DNA from: Flavobacterium sp. BFFFF1
GTDB taxonomy: Bacteria; Bacteroidota; Bacteroidia; Flavobacteriales; Flavobacteriaceae
Assembly (NCBI RefSeq): GCF_002256285.1
Contig: NZ_NKJE01000009.1
Span: forward strand, 67,118-131,117
Length of the DNA stretch: 64,000 nucleotides
Direction: 5' to 3'
Below are positions 27,753 through 36,940 of this stretch, in pieces. The position numbers and the translations under genes are program-made. Under the pieces are notes generated by a model. It searched no databases. It was not told the DNA's origin and saw only the letters and a list, made by a program, of their open reading frames with translations. Each line of letters starts with the position of its first letter. The first letter of the stretch is position 1.

Positions 27753-28828
27753 GGATAGTTCAGATTATAGATTCCCTGGACGCTGGCGGTGCCGAAATGA
27801 TGGCAGTAAATTATGCTAATACCTTGTGTGAAAATGTGGATTTTTCGGGATTAATTGCCACGCGCAGGGAAGGTAGCCTCAAAAGTCAAATCAATGAAAA
27901 CGTTTCTTACTTATTTTTGAATCGAAAACATATGCTTGATTTTAAAGCAGTTATCCGAGTAAGAAAGTTCTGCAAAATGAACCAAATCCAGTTTTTACAT
28001 GCGCATAGCAGCTCTTATGCCATTGCTTGTATGGTAAAAATAGTTCATCCCGCTATCAGGATTGTATGGCATGACCATGATGGAATGAGCGAGTTCCTGC
28101 AATATAGGAAAAAGAGGATACTTCAACTGGCTTCGTATTTCTTTTTTGGTATTATAGCCGTGAACAATCTTCTGCGAGAGTGGGACGCCGTAACGCTTCA
28201 TTGCAGGAATGTTATTTATTTACCGAATTTTTCAAACCCGATAAAACGGACCGGGAAACATACCGTCCTAAAGGGGAAAGAAGGAAAAAGAATATTATGT
28301 TTAGCAAACCTCCGTCCGCAGAAGGATCATTTTATGTTGGTGGACGTTGCCTCAAAATTTATTTCAAAATTCCCTGACTGGAGTTTCCATTTGGTGGGAA
28401 AGGATTTCGAGGACCACTATTCAGTATCATTAAAAAAGCAGATTGCCGAAAGAAACCTATCACATTTAATTTTCATTTATGGTTCACGGGAAGATATTGG
28501 AAATATTATTGCACAATCTGATATTTGTATTTTAACATCTTCTTCAGAAGGACTTCCGGTCTCATTGCTGGAATATGGATTTTATAAAAAACCAGTGGTT
28601 GCAACCGCTGTTGGCCAAGTTGCCTCTCTCATTAAACATGGGGTGTCCGGTTATATTGCTGAAAATGGGGATGTTGAAGAATTTGAGGAAAGCCTCTCTA
28701 AATTGGCCGCTGATACCAACCTGCAGAGAATTCTCGGCGAAAGCCTTCACGACCTCATTATAAAAGATTATTCTGACCAGGGGATAATAGATAAATATAG
28801 AAATTGGCTAAAATCGTGTAATGGATAA
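27749..28828 (+). CDS. GT4 family glycosyltransferase
   Basis: A 359-residue GT-B enzyme with the typical N-terminus IVQIIDSLDAGGAEMMAVNYA, the acceptor-side FLHAHSSSYAIA and VWHDHDGMSEF, and a second domain starting at ILCLANLRPQKDH. The donor site is TSSSEGLPVSLLEYGFY with EX7E, ending HGVSGYIAENGD. The GGAEMM start and overall layout fit capsular and O-antigen GT4 enzymes. Overlaps the polymerase-like gene downstream by 8 bases. Specificity not predictable. Confidence 0.88.
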   Translation: MRIVQIIDSLDAGGAEMMAVNYANTLCENVDFSGLIATRREGSLKSQINENVSYLFLNRKHMLDFKAVIRVRKFCKMNQIQFLHAHSSSYAIACMVKIVHPAIRIVWHDHDGMSEFLQYRKKRILQLASYFFFGIIAVNNLLREWDAVTLHCRNVIYLPNFSNPIKRTGKHTVLKGKEGKRILCLANLRPQKDHFMLVDVASKFISKFPDWSFHLVGKDFEDHYSVSLKKQIAERNLSHLIFIYGSREDIGNIIAQSDICILTSSSEGLPVSLLEYGFYKKPVVATAVGQVASLIKHGVSGYIAENGDVEEFEESLSKLAADTNLQRILGESLHDLIIKDYSDQGIIDKYRNWLKSCNG

Positions 28829-30173
28829 AGCAGGAATTAAATATATTCGGTTGATATTGCTTCACATCGGAATTGCATTAGCAATTTTTTCGGTTCCGTT
28901 GCTCGGGAAGCTATACTCTGTTGCGATTTTGGTCGCTGGTATTATATATACGGTAAAAAAGCAGAATAAAAATAACGAGGCGTTGCTTGTAGCGGCATAT
29001 ATAACCGGAAGTGAAGTTTTGCTCCGTTGTACCGACGGACTTTTTGTCTATGAATTTGCAAAGTATGGAGTGGTAATAATGATCTTGGTGGGCATGTTTT
29101 ACAGCGGGTTCTCTAAGAATGCGATACCATACTGGGCATATCTGCTACTGCTTATTCCAAGTGTTATCATTGCTACATTTGTCCTTAATTCTTCTGTTGA
29201 GGACAGAAAGATTATCTCGTTCGTCATTTCCGGTCCACTTTGCCTCGGGATTTGCTCGCTTTATACTTACCAAAGAAAAATGACTTACCAGCAAATTCAG
29301 AATATTCTACTTGCACTTGCATTACCTATTGTTAGCCTTACCACATACTTGATTTTATTCAATCCAAGTGTGAAGGATGTCATCACGGGCACTGATTCTA
29401 ACGGAATGACTTCAGGAGGATTTGGGCCTAACCAGGTTTCCACTGCTTTAGGGATAGGTATATTTGTATTTGTCACCCGGGCCATCCTGCAATCGGGTAA
29501 GCCAGTAATACTGGTCTTAAATATTGTTATTGCAAGCGTTATTTCATTCAGGGGCCTCGTCACTTTTTCGAGAGGGGGCATATTTACCGCGATAACGATG
29601 ATCGTGCTGCTGATTTTGGGTATTTACTTTAGGATACATGGGAAGGGCAAAGTGAAGATGAACTATTTTATTATAGGAACATTATTGGTCGCGTCGGCAA
29701 TTTGGTCATATAGCATCGTCCAGACTAATGGGATGATTGAAAATCGATATGCAAACAAAGATGCAGTGGGAAGGGTCAAAGAAAGTAAGTTCACCGGACG
29801 CGAAGAACTGGCAGAATCAGAGCTAAAAGCTTTTTATGAGAACCCTTTATTTGGAGTAGGAGTTGGAAAATCAATTGAAATCCGTGAAGCTGAAACTGGT
29901 GTTAATGCAGCCTCGCATAATGAAATTACAAGATTATTGGCAGAGCATGGCACGCTTGGGATAATTATTCTACTCATCTTATTTATAACTCCTATCTTCT
30001 TGCATTTTGATAATAAAGAGAACTTCTTTATGTTTCCAATACTGTTTTTCTGGCTTCTCACCATAAACCATGCCGCAATGCGGATCGCCGCGCCAGCTTT
30101 TGTATATTCACTTTCATTGCTTAAAGTGTACATCAATGAACCCACAAAGCGTAAAGCGGTTTCGCCCTCATAA
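28821..30173 (+). CDS. O-antigen polymerase/ligase family membrane protein (Wzy-like)
   Basis: A 450-residue protein with ten or more hydrophobic segments and a large periplasmic loop near residues 295-370 ending in ASHNEITRLLAEHGTLGII, the H-x-E...L-x-E-x-G signature of the Wzy_C/WaaL family. Such proteins either polymerise lipid-linked repeat units in the periplasm (Wzy) or ligate glycan to lipid A core (WaaL). Its place inside the locus, just before the initiating transferase, favours Wzy. No Wzx flippase or Wzz length regulator is in the window. Confidence 0.82.
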   Translation: MDKAGIKYIRLILLHIGIALAIFSVPLLGKLYSVAILVAGIIYTVKKQNKNNEALLVAAYITGSEVLLRCTDGLFVYEFAKYGVVIMILVGMFYSGFSKNAIPYWAYLLLLIPSVIIATFVLNSSVEDRKIISFVISGPLCLGICSLYTYQRKMTYQQIQNILLALALPIVSLTTYLILFNPSVKDVITGTDSNGMTSGGFGPNQVSTALGIGIFVFVTRAILQSGKPVILVLNIVIASVISFRGLVTFSRGGIFTAITMIVLLILGIYFRIHGKGKVKMNYFIIGTLLVASAIWSYSIVQTNGMIENRYANKDAVGRVKESKFTGREELAESELKAFYENPLFGVGVGKSIEIREAETGVNAASHNEITRLLAEHGTLGIIILLILFITPIFLHFDNKENFFMFPILFFWLLTINHAAMRIAAPAFVYSLSLLKVYINEPTKRKAVSPS

Positions 30174-30279
30174 CGGAATCACGGCGTTCATAACCTGTTA
30201 GTAAAGTCGTTAAGTTTAATACTTCAGGCTTGGAAATATTCCGCTTAAAATATTAAATTGCGCTATAATTTTAACAGTA

Positions 30280-31674
30280 ATGCGTTCGGGCAAAGAAATA
30301 CACTTTGAAATTTCTGAAAGAAAAATCCTCCTTCGTTTATTCGACGTGCTTTCCATCGTGCTTTCACTTTACGCAGTAGATTATTTTTTCAATTTTAATT
30401 ATTTTAATTTTACCAGCCAGAATTTTTATTGGATTGTCGTTCTTGGATTGTACGTCAACATCCTCGGAACCGTTTTTGAAATGTACAACCTTCAGGTCGC
30501 CAGCAACCAGTTTCAGGTGATCAGAAGTATCGTCCTTACCTCCTGTACAACCGCACTTTTCTACCTTCTTACTCCAGTCTTTACGCCTTTCCTGCCTTTA
30601 AGCCGATTGCAGATCGTGTATTTCTTTCTGGCCATTTTTGGGGGATTGCTCGCCTGGCGTATATTTTATCAGGCATTTCTTGCTTCTTATCGTTTCGAAA
30701 AGAAAGTGGTGCTCATCTGTGACCGCGAAGAAGTGGAAGAACTTGTCACCGGGCTGGAAAACATTGACCCTCATTATCGGATAATCGGCTATATTAATTC
30801 GGATATAACCCACAATGATTCTTTCAGATATGATTATGTCACAAATCTTGATATCAACGAATTTGATGATTTTGTAAAAAACAATTCCGTATCGGAAATC
30901 GTAATCGCCTCGCAGAAAACGGACGGAATGACTGTTCCGCTTTATAATAAACTGCTATACCTTTTGGAATCGGGTTACATCATCAGGGAGTATACCCAAG
31001 TTTATGAAACGATTACCCAACGGATACCAATCCAGCATTTCGACAAGGATTTTTATCGTTATTTCCCGTTCAGCCGAAGCAACCAGAACAAACTCTACCT
31101 TTCGGTTGTCCGCATTTTGGAAATTTTACTATCACTTGCCGGACTGACCATCGGATTGTTGTTGCTGCCATTTATTCTGTTAGGCAACATGCTGGGCAAC
31201 AGCGGGAAGCTGTTTTACCTGCAAACCCGGGTCGGTAAAAACGGCATACCTTTCGTAATTTATAAGCTGCGCACCATGGTTAAGAATGCCGAGAAAGATG
31301 GTGCCGTGTTTACTACAAATAATGACATCCGGGTTACACCATTTGGAAAATTTTTGAGAAAAGCACGAATTGATGAAATCCCACAGTTCATCAACATCCT
31401 AAAAGGGGATATGGGCTTTATCGGGCCAAGACCGGAAAGGCCTGTTTTTGTTCAGGAACTTGCAGAGGTGATGCCGTTTTATGATACCCGTCACGTCATT
31501 AAGCCAGGTCTCACGGGTTGGGCTCAGGTAAATTATGCTTATGGAGAGACCATGGCCGACAGCCTCATAAAATTGCAATATGATCTATATTACATCAAGC
31601 ACAGAAGTGTGTTCCTTGACTTGAATATCCTGATCAAAACGTTTAGCACGGTACTATTTTACCGCGGACAATAG
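30280..31674 (+). CDS. Undecaprenyl-phosphate sugar-1-phosphate transferase, WcaJ/PHPT family
   Basis: Starts repeat-unit synthesis by transferring a sugar-1-phosphate from a nucleotide sugar to undecaprenyl phosphate. The 464-residue protein has four N-terminal hydrophobic segments (about 15-125), a soluble Rossmann-like CoA-binding-type domain (about 140-260), a further membrane hairpin (about 275-300) and the catalytic domain with YKLRTM, DEIPQFINILKGDMGFIGPRP and GLTGWAQVNY. This is the full WcaJ/WbaP-type (PHPT) layout. It is the last gene of the locus; its stop codon lies 21 bases inside the convergent neighbour. Glucose or galactose phosphate is likely but not determined. Confidence 0.92.
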   Translation: MRSGKEIHFEISERKILLRLFDVLSIVLSLYAVDYFFNFNYFNFTSQNFYWIVVLGLYVNILGTVFEMYNLQVASNQFQVIRSIVLTSCTTALFYLLTPVFTPFLPLSRLQIVYFFLAIFGGLLAWRIFYQAFLASYRFEKKVVLICDREEVEELVTGLENIDPHYRIIGYINSDITHNDSFRYDYVTNLDINEFDDFVKNNSVSEIVIASQKTDGMTVPLYNKLLYLLESGYIIREYTQVYETITQRIPIQHFDKDFYRYFPFSRSNQNKLYLSVVRILEILLSLAGLTIGLLLLPFILLGNMLGNSGKLFYLQTRVGKNGIPFVIYKLRTMVKNAEKDGAVFTTNNDIRVTPFGKFLRKARIDEIPQFINILKGDMGFIGPRPERPVFVQELAEVMPFYDTRHVIKPGLTGWAQVNYAYGETMADSLIKLQYDLYYIKHRSVFLDLNILIKTFSTVLFYRGQ

Positions 31675-32787
31675 CCTTTTGTTTTTAAGCAACATTCGGT
31701 AAAGTAACACACCATTCGCAAAAATCATTGGTAAAAACATCCAAAATTGTACTTTATTGGCCAGGAATAAAAAGTAGCAGCACAGCATTACAAGGCAGAG
31801 GTATAACACGAGTATGGCGCGTTTAAGCTTTCCCGCCAAAACAAATATCACCAACAATAACAAGGCCGGATTAAACAAAAGGATATTGTAATTCCAGGTA
31901 AGTTCGTGGTGTAAGGAATAAAAGCCGGCGGAAATCAGGAACAAGCCCAATACAGCCTGCACCGTAAAAAAAGTGAGTGTGACAACTTTATTGTTAACCA
32001 ACACAATTAGCCCCAATAAAGCCACCAGGCTCCAGATGCTGTTCCAAAATGAAAACGCTTCAGTCGTCTTAACTGCTTTGTTGACCGTCACAATGCCATC
32101 AGCTAAAGGCTGGGCGCCGTTTTTGGTCTTGCTGATACTCTCCATCAGTTGTAAGGGCAGGTAAACTTTATAAAAATCTTTGTCGGTGTTGATCCCAAAC
32201 ATGATATTGATCCCTAGATTTTCATAGAAATGATTGTGCACGTAGCCGTAAATAATATGGCGGTTGGTCTCGTCTGATCCCTTTACATCCAATGATAATT
32301 TCCCATTAATGTTGGCATTAATGCGGTCTGCTACTTTAGTAGTGCAATTGCGATCAATAAATTTATACGTGTAATATTTGTTATCGGAAGAAAGCGATGC
32401 CTCGAGTTCATCAGATATTTTTTGCTTCTGTGAAGGCGATAAGTTCAGAACCTGCTCATATACGCCACGATTTTCATATCGGTACTGCTCACAAAAATCG
32501 TCAAACGAACTGGTGATAATAAAGTACTGCAGGTCACCTTTGGTAAATTTTAGGTAAAAGTTGGGCGTCCTGAAATCGAATGCGCCATAATTGTATACTT
32601 TGTCGATGAAGTTTACGGGATCATCAACGCGGATGGCCGTATGTCCAAATAGCGAATACAGTTCGTTCCCCGAATCACAGGTCAGAACGCTTATTTTTGC
32701 CTGGGGTGATAATGGGATGTGTTGCGCCCAGCCGCTTACCGAGAACAATATGGAGAAAAGCAGTATCGTAATTTTGTTTCGAAGCAT
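31654..32787 (-). CDS. lnb: DUF4105 protein, Lnb-type lipoprotein N-acyltransferase
   Basis: A 377-residue protein with signal peptide (residues 1-21), an N-terminal periplasmic DUF4105 domain and four to five membrane segments from about residue 245 on. DUF4105 proteins of Bacteroidetes include Lnb, which N-acylates the lipoprotein N-terminal cysteine in place of Lnt. The probable active-site residues are visible: His49 in SLFGHTAIR and Cys148 in DRNCTTKV, as in NlpC/P60-like thiol enzymes. The C-terminal HHELTWNYNILLFNP loop is typical. Its gene lies 20 bases after the PorV/Q-family gene on the same strand, so the two may be co-transcribed. Confidence 0.75.
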   Translation of the reverse strand: MLRNKITILLFSILFSVSGWAQHIPLSPQAKISVLTCDSGNELYSLFGHTAIRVDDPVNFIDKVYNYGAFDFRTPNFYLKFTKGDLQYFIITSSFDDFCEQYRYENRGVYEQVLNLSPSQKQKISDELEASLSSDNKYYTYKFIDRNCTTKVADRINANINGKLSLDVKGSDETNRHIIYGYVHNHFYENLGINIMFGINTDKDFYKVYLPLQLMESISKTKNGAQPLADGIVTVNKAVKTTEAFSFWNSIWSLVALLGLIVLVNNKVVTLTFFTVQAVLGLFLISAGFYSLHHELTWNYNILLFNPALLLLVIFVLAGKLKRAILVLYLCLVMLCCYFLFLANKVQFWMFLPMIFANGVLLYRMLLKNKRLLSAVK

Positions 32788-32807
32788 CAGATGGTATGGG
32801 TTAACTT

Positions 32808-33884
32808 TTAGCGGCTGAAGATACTCAGGTCTACTTTGAGCGAAAAAACATTTGAATACAACGCAGCGCTTTGGTCACCCAAATCCGTCAGCGCATAGTC
32901 TACCTGGATGCCACGGTATTTAAATCCCAGCCCAATGTTTGGCTGGAAACCCACGCGTTTTGTACCGTCAATCTGTTCTATATTTTGAAAATTTCCAACG
33001 CCTGCCCTTAAAAATACAAGCTCCGTATACCCGTATTCAAAACCAAATGCGGGATCAATACTCAATCCGTCGGTTGAGAAAATGTCATTGGTTTGTTCAA
33101 AACGCATGTTCAGGTTTGCAGAGGCCAGTAAACTCGTTTCATTGTGGAACTCAAATTTCTTTGACATGCCGAGCTGTGCTTTGGGCAGCGTGATTTCAGT
33201 GTTTTCCGGTAGCTCCTGATTTTCACCGGGAATGGCATTCTTGATCTTTGCGAATTCATCCTCGTCAATCGCCCAAACGTTATAAGTCGTCGTGATATCG
33301 CGAAGCATCAATCCAAATTTCCAGTCATTCCGTTCAAACTGTAACCCAAAATCAAATCCGAAACCCCAGGAACTTGCAAATTTCCCAATCACCCGACGGA
33401 TGACCTTTGCGTTAACTCCATATTGAAATCCGGGTACCTGTAACTTTCTCGCGTAAGAAAGCGTGAGCCCATAATCAGCAGTAGAAAAAAGGCTGATGCG
33501 GTTATAGTCGATGTTGCCTTCGCTGTCGATGAGCTCCGTCGTGTTCAGGATGTCATCAACCCCGAAACGGATCAGCGAAATTCCCCAGGCACTGCGGTCG
33601 TCAATGGGCTTGCCAAATGCAGCATAATCATATTGTGCAATGTTCGCAAAATAACTCGCATGCATGAGCGAAGCCTGCTGTGTTTCGAGCCCAATGAGAC
33701 CGGCAGGATTCCAATATCCGGAATTTACATCGCTGGTATTTGCAGTCACCGCATTGGCCATTCCCAAAGCTGCGGCATCCACACCAATGTTCATAAACTC
33801 GTTCGAATATTTCCGTACAGCCTGTGCATTGGCGAAAGAAAATAGGAAGAACAGGACTGCGCAAAGGATCTTTTTCAAAAGCAA
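32808..33884 (-). CDS. PorV/PorQ family outer membrane protein
   Basis: A 358-residue FadL-like beta-barrel protein with signal peptide (1-20, cleaved after NAQA). The mature N-terminus holds the family hallmark MNIGVDAAALGMANAVTAN followed by SGYWNPAGL; the C-terminus ends in alternating strands and an aromatic-poor SIFSR. PorV and PorQ belong to the type IX secretion system, acting with the PorU sortase or in attachment of cargo, but this branch is often annotated only at family level. Divergent from pssA across a 151-base gap; on the minus strand a TACTTTTG box (33926-33919) could be its -7 element. Confidence 0.8.
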   Translation of the reverse strand: MLLKKILCAVLFFLFSFANAQAVRKYSNEFMNIGVDAAALGMANAVTANTSDVNSGYWNPAGLIGLETQQASLMHASYFANIAQYDYAAFGKPIDDRSAWGISLIRFGVDDILNTTELIDSEGNIDYNRISLFSTADYGLTLSYARKLQVPGFQYGVNAKVIRRVIGKFASSWGFGFDFGLQFERNDWKFGLMLRDITTTYNVWAIDEDEFAKIKNAIPGENQELPENTEITLPKAQLGMSKKFEFHNETSLLASANLNMRFEQTNDIFSTDGLSIDPAFGFEYGYTELVFLRAGVGNFQNIEQIDGTKRVGFQPNIGLGFKYRGIQVDYALTDLGDQSAALYSNVFSLKVDLSIFSR

Positions 33885-34035
33885 TTTTTTTGACAGGAAC
33901 CAGCCTGTAATTTTTTGTCAAAAGTATAAATTTTTGCTGAGGTTACTTCCATAAAAGTAGTGCCGCGTAAAAACTGTGTTTAAAACGCATCGGGGGTAAA
34001 CTTATTGTGCTAAATTTGTCTTCAAATTTTTAAAG

Positions 34036-34764
34036 ATGAACATAAAATCCCATGTGCCAAACGCCATTACGCTGATGAATCTCTTCTGCGGATGTATCGC
34101 AGTCGTTTTTGCTTTTCAGGAAACGGCAACCCATCCGCGTCATTTTGAAATGGCTTTCCTGTTTGTATGTTTAGGGATTTTTCTCGATTTCTTTGATGGA
34201 TTTTTTGCGCGTCTGTTTAAAGTTTCAAGTTCGCTTGGATTGCAGCTCGATTCCCTGGCAGACATGGTCACCAGCGGCGTAACGCCAGGCGTTGCGATGT
34301 TTTGCATGTTGCGTTCGGCGTCCGGCATGCTGGCTGATTCACTACTTCCGTATCTTGGTTTTCTCATCACATTGGGATCGTGCTACCGTCTGGCAAACTT
34401 TAACATCGACACACGGCAGACAGACTCGTTTATTGGGATGCCGACACCCGGAAATACACTTTTTATACTGAGTTTGTGTGTCTTGCGCTACATGGATACG
34501 ACCGATTTGATACTCTTGGAAATCCTGTCGGATAAATGGGTGCTTTTGGCATTAACACTTTTCAGCGCGTTTATCATGAATGCGGAAGTGCCTCTTTTTT
34601 CATTGAAATTTAAGAAGCTCAATGTGAAGGACAATCTGCTCCAGATTTCGTTTTTAATGCTGTCTTTAGCATTGTTGGTGTTTTGCCAATATCTTGGTGT
34701 TACGTTGGTCATTCTCATTTACATTTTACTGTCGTTAATCAACAATAAATTCAGGAAAGCATAG
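34036..34764 (+). CDS. pssA: CDP-diacylglycerol--serine O-phosphatidyltransferase
   Basis: Makes phosphatidylserine, precursor of phosphatidylethanolamine, at the inner membrane. The 242-residue polytopic protein has a perfect CDP-alcohol phosphotransferase motif: D51, D54-G55, A58-R59, G68, D72 and D76. Early residues IKSHVPNAITLMNLFCG and six or more hydrophobic segments fit the membrane-bound PssA of Gram-positive and Bacteroidetes type rather than the E. coli PLD-like enzyme. A TAAATTTG sequence at 34011-34018 is a possible -7 box. The GH25 gene starts 10 bases downstream. Confidence 0.93.
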   Translation: MNIKSHVPNAITLMNLFCGCIAVVFAFQETATHPRHFEMAFLFVCLGIFLDFFDGFFARLFKVSSSLGLQLDSLADMVTSGVTPGVAMFCMLRSASGMLADSLLPYLGFLITLGSCYRLANFNIDTRQTDSFIGMPTPGNTLFILSLCVLRYMDTTDLILLEILSDKWVLLALTLFSAFIMNAEVPLFSLKFKKLNVKDNLLQISFLMLSLALLVFCQYLGVTLVILIYILLSLINNKFRKA

Positions 34765-34774
34765 TTTTTTTCGG

Positions 34775-35617
34775 ATGAGGAAAACCAATCCGCGAAGCAG
34801 GACTTCCAGAAAAAAGAAATCACCAGGCTGGAAACCTTGGCTCTGGGGGCTATTTGTATTATTCATAATTGCTGCCGTTGCGTACCACTACCGTGAGGGA
34901 TTGGCCTATTATTTCAGCTTTAAGACCGATAAGGTTTTGAAGGAAGAAAGGCAGGCACGCCGCGTTTCCATGATTCGAAATATCGAAATTATGAGCCGCA
35001 ACAGCGATAAAGTAATTGGGGTCGATTTGTCTGAATACCAAGGGAATATCCATTGGGATCAATTCGGGAAAATAGAAAACACATTCCCGATAGGTTTTGT
35101 TTTTATCCGCGCTACGGCAGGGAACGACCGGGCTGACAATACGTTTGCGGCCAATTGGAAATCCGCAAAGTCACATCACTTTATCCGCGGCGCCTATCAC
35201 TATTACCGCCCGGACGAAAACTCGCTCGAACAGGCTAAGCTTTTTATCAGGACCGTGCAGCTGAGGAAAGGCGATTTACCGCCCGTACTCGATATCGAAA
35301 AACTTCCCAAAGGACAATCGTTAGACAGCCTTAAAGTAGGGCTGAAGCGCTGGCTAAATAAAGTAGAAGCCTATTATGGGGTTCGGCCAATCATTTATTC
35401 TGGCGAAAAGTATTATGAGGATTTCCTGAAGGAGGAATTCCACGGATACAAATTCTGGATTGCAAATTATAATTTCTTCGAAGAAAACATTAAAAAGGAC
35501 TGGCTATTCTGGCAGTTCAGCGAGAAAGCATCGGCAAATGGCATTGAAGGGGATGTGGATGTGAATGTTTTTAACGGGAATGCGCGGCAGCTGGAGTTTT
35601 TGCGCCTTGGGAAATAA
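34775..35617 (+). CDS. GH25 family lysozyme, membrane anchored
   Basis: A 280-residue protein with a basic N-terminus and one membrane anchor (about 21-38), so the catalytic domain faces the periplasm. From residue 83 it is a GH25 muramidase: VIGVDLSEYQG, FVFIRATAGND, GAYHYYRP, PVLDIEKLPKG with the catalytic DxE, KFWIANY and LFWQFSEKASANGIEGDVDVN. Cleaves the beta-1,4 bond between MurNAc and GlcNAc. It follows pssA by 10 bases and is probably co-transcribed. A dispersed repeat follows the stop codon. Confidence 0.9.
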   Translation: MRKTNPRSRTSRKKKSPGWKPWLWGLFVLFIIAAVAYHYREGLAYYFSFKTDKVLKEERQARRVSMIRNIEIMSRNSDKVIGVDLSEYQGNIHWDQFGKIENTFPIGFVFIRATAGNDRADNTFAANWKSAKSHHFIRGAYHYYRPDENSLEQAKLFIRTVQLRKGDLPPVLDIEKLPKGQSLDSLKVGLKRWLNKVEAYYGVRPIIYSGEKYYEDFLKEEFHGYKFWIANYNFFEENIKKDWLFWQFSEKASANGIEGDVDVNVFNGNARQLEFLRLGK

Positions 35618-35628
35618 TTCGCTTTTTC

Positions 35629-35717
35629 AGGAGCTATTTCCTGCTCTCCGCGGTATCTTTTCTTTTTTAAAGAAAAAAAGAAAAGGATGCTGCTTCGATC
35701 AGGGCTAGGACTCCTTG
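35629..35717 (+). repeat. Dispersed structured repeat, copy 1
   Basis: Intergenic element with a conserved left arm (about TCCGCGGTATCTTTTC), a hairpin (CTTTTCTTTTTT, AAA, then GAAAAAAAGAAAAG, 35657-35685) and a conserved right arm (AAAAGGATGCTGCTTCGATC, then AGGGCTAG). A second copy at 55551-55620 keeps both arms but has a different, equally base-paired hairpin. Placed between the convergent GH25 and lptB genes, where it could act as a bidirectional terminator. Similar elements are common in Flavobacterium intergenic DNA as far as I know. Confidence 0.7.
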
Positions 35718-35734
35718 AGTAAAAGGGATGGTTC

Positions 35735-36475
35735 CTAAAATTCAAGTTTCTTTTTCCGAAGCTCGAAGTTCTGGCCGAGATACACCCGACGCACAATTTC
35801 GTCCTGTACCAATTCCTCCGGTACACCGGCCTTTAAAATACCGCCTTCAAACATCAGATAGGTTTTATCTGTAATGGCAAGTGTTTCCTGAACGTTATGG
35901 TCGGTAATCAGGATTCCAATATTCTTGTTTTTTAATTTCGCGACAATGCGCTGGATGTCTTCCACAGCAACCGGATCTACACCAGCAAATGGCTCATCGA
36001 GCAGGATAAATTTAGGGTCCGTTGCCAATGCCCGGGCAATTTCAGTCCGCCGCCGCTCGCCACCTGAAAGTAAGTCGCCACGGTTTGTACGGATATGCTG
36101 CAGGCTGAATTCATCAATCAACGATTCCATTTTGGCTTCCTGTTCGGCTTTGGAAAGATTGGTCAGTTGCAATACGCTGAGAATATTATCTTCTATGCTG
36201 AGTTTTCGGAATACAGAGGCTTCCTGCGCGAGATAACCGATGCCGTACTGTGCCCGTTTGTACATGGGATAGTTTGTGATGTCGGTGTCATCAAGGTAAA
36301 TGTTGCCGCTATTGGGTTTTACGAGGCCTACAATCATGTAAAACGAGGTGGTTTTACCGGCGCCATTTGGTCCAAGCAGCCCCACAATCTCTCCCTGGTT
36401 TACTTCCACGGAAATTCCTTTTACGACGCTTCGTTTTTTATAAGTCTTGACTAGATTTTCGGCTCTTAATTTCAT
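35735..36475 (-). CDS. lptB: LPS export ABC transporter ATP-binding protein LptB
   Basis: The ATPase of the LptBFGC complex that extracts lipopolysaccharide from the inner membrane. The 246-residue protein has Walker A GPNGAGKTT (35-43), the Q-loop in YLAQEASVF (81-89), the signature LSGGERRR (136-143), Walker B FILLDEP (156-162) and the H-loop in ITDHNVQE. The YLAQEASVFRKLS and PFAGVDPVAV segments are characteristic for LptB. Gene follows the AhpD-like/tatC/kdsD run on the same strand after a 120-base gap; kdsD also serves LPS synthesis. Confidence 0.94.
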   Translation of the reverse strand: MKLRAENLVKTYKKRSVVKGISVEVNQGEIVGLLGPNGAGKTTSFYMIVGLVKPNSGNIYLDDTDITNYPMYKRAQYGIGYLAQEASVFRKLSIEDNILSVLQLTNLSKAEQEAKMESLIDEFSLQHIRTNRGDLLSGGERRRTEIARALATDPKFILLDEPFAGVDPVAVEDIQRIVAKLKNKNIGILITDHNVQETLAITDKTYLMFEGGILKAGVPEELVQDEIVRRVYLGQNFELRKKKLEF

Positions 36476-36595
36476 AGTTGCTGAGTGCCTGAGTTACAGA
36501 GTTGCTAAGTTTACCGTGCAAATAAACAAAATATGCGGTAAAGGTCATTGGGATTAACAAATCCTTCTGAATCGTTATTAATTATTTATTGCCAA

Positions 36596-36940
36596 TTATT
36601 CATTGTCAAGCGCCTCCCAGAATTCATAAGCCCTGCGAAGGTGTGGAATTACAATTGTTCCGCCAACTAATGTCGCAATACCCATGGCTTCCATCATTTC
36701 TTCTTTGGAAACGCCTTCTTTATGGCTGGTCTCTAAATGGTATTTGATGCAATCATCACAACGCAGGACGGCAGAGGCTACCAATCCCAGAAGTTCCTTA
36801 GTCTTGACATCGAGCGCGCCTGCAGCATAAGCATTGGTGTCGAGGTTGAAAATGCGTTTAATGACCTTATTATTATCTGCCAATAGTTTCTCGTTCATTT
36901 TTGAACGGTAATCATTGAATTCCTTAACTGGATTGCTCAT
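36596..36940 (-). CDS. Carboxymuconolactone decarboxylase / AhpD-like protein
   Basis: A 114-residue all-helical protein with the AhpD-type redox motif Cys61-x-x-Cys64 and His68 (RCDDCIKYHLE), followed by GVSKEEMMEAMGIATLVGG. Family members are peroxidase-linked disulfide reductases or gamma-carboxymuconolactone decarboxylases; the CxxC and nearby His favour the redox type. Its start codon overlaps the end of tatC by 17 bases, so it is part of the kdsD-tatC operon. Physiological partner unknown. Confidence 0.88.
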   Translation of the reverse strand: MSNPVKEFNDYRSKMNEKLLADNNKVIKRIFNLDTNAYAAGALDVKTKELLGLVASAVLRCDDCIKYHLETSHKEGVSKEEMMEAMGIATLVGGTIVIPHLRRAYEFWEALDNE

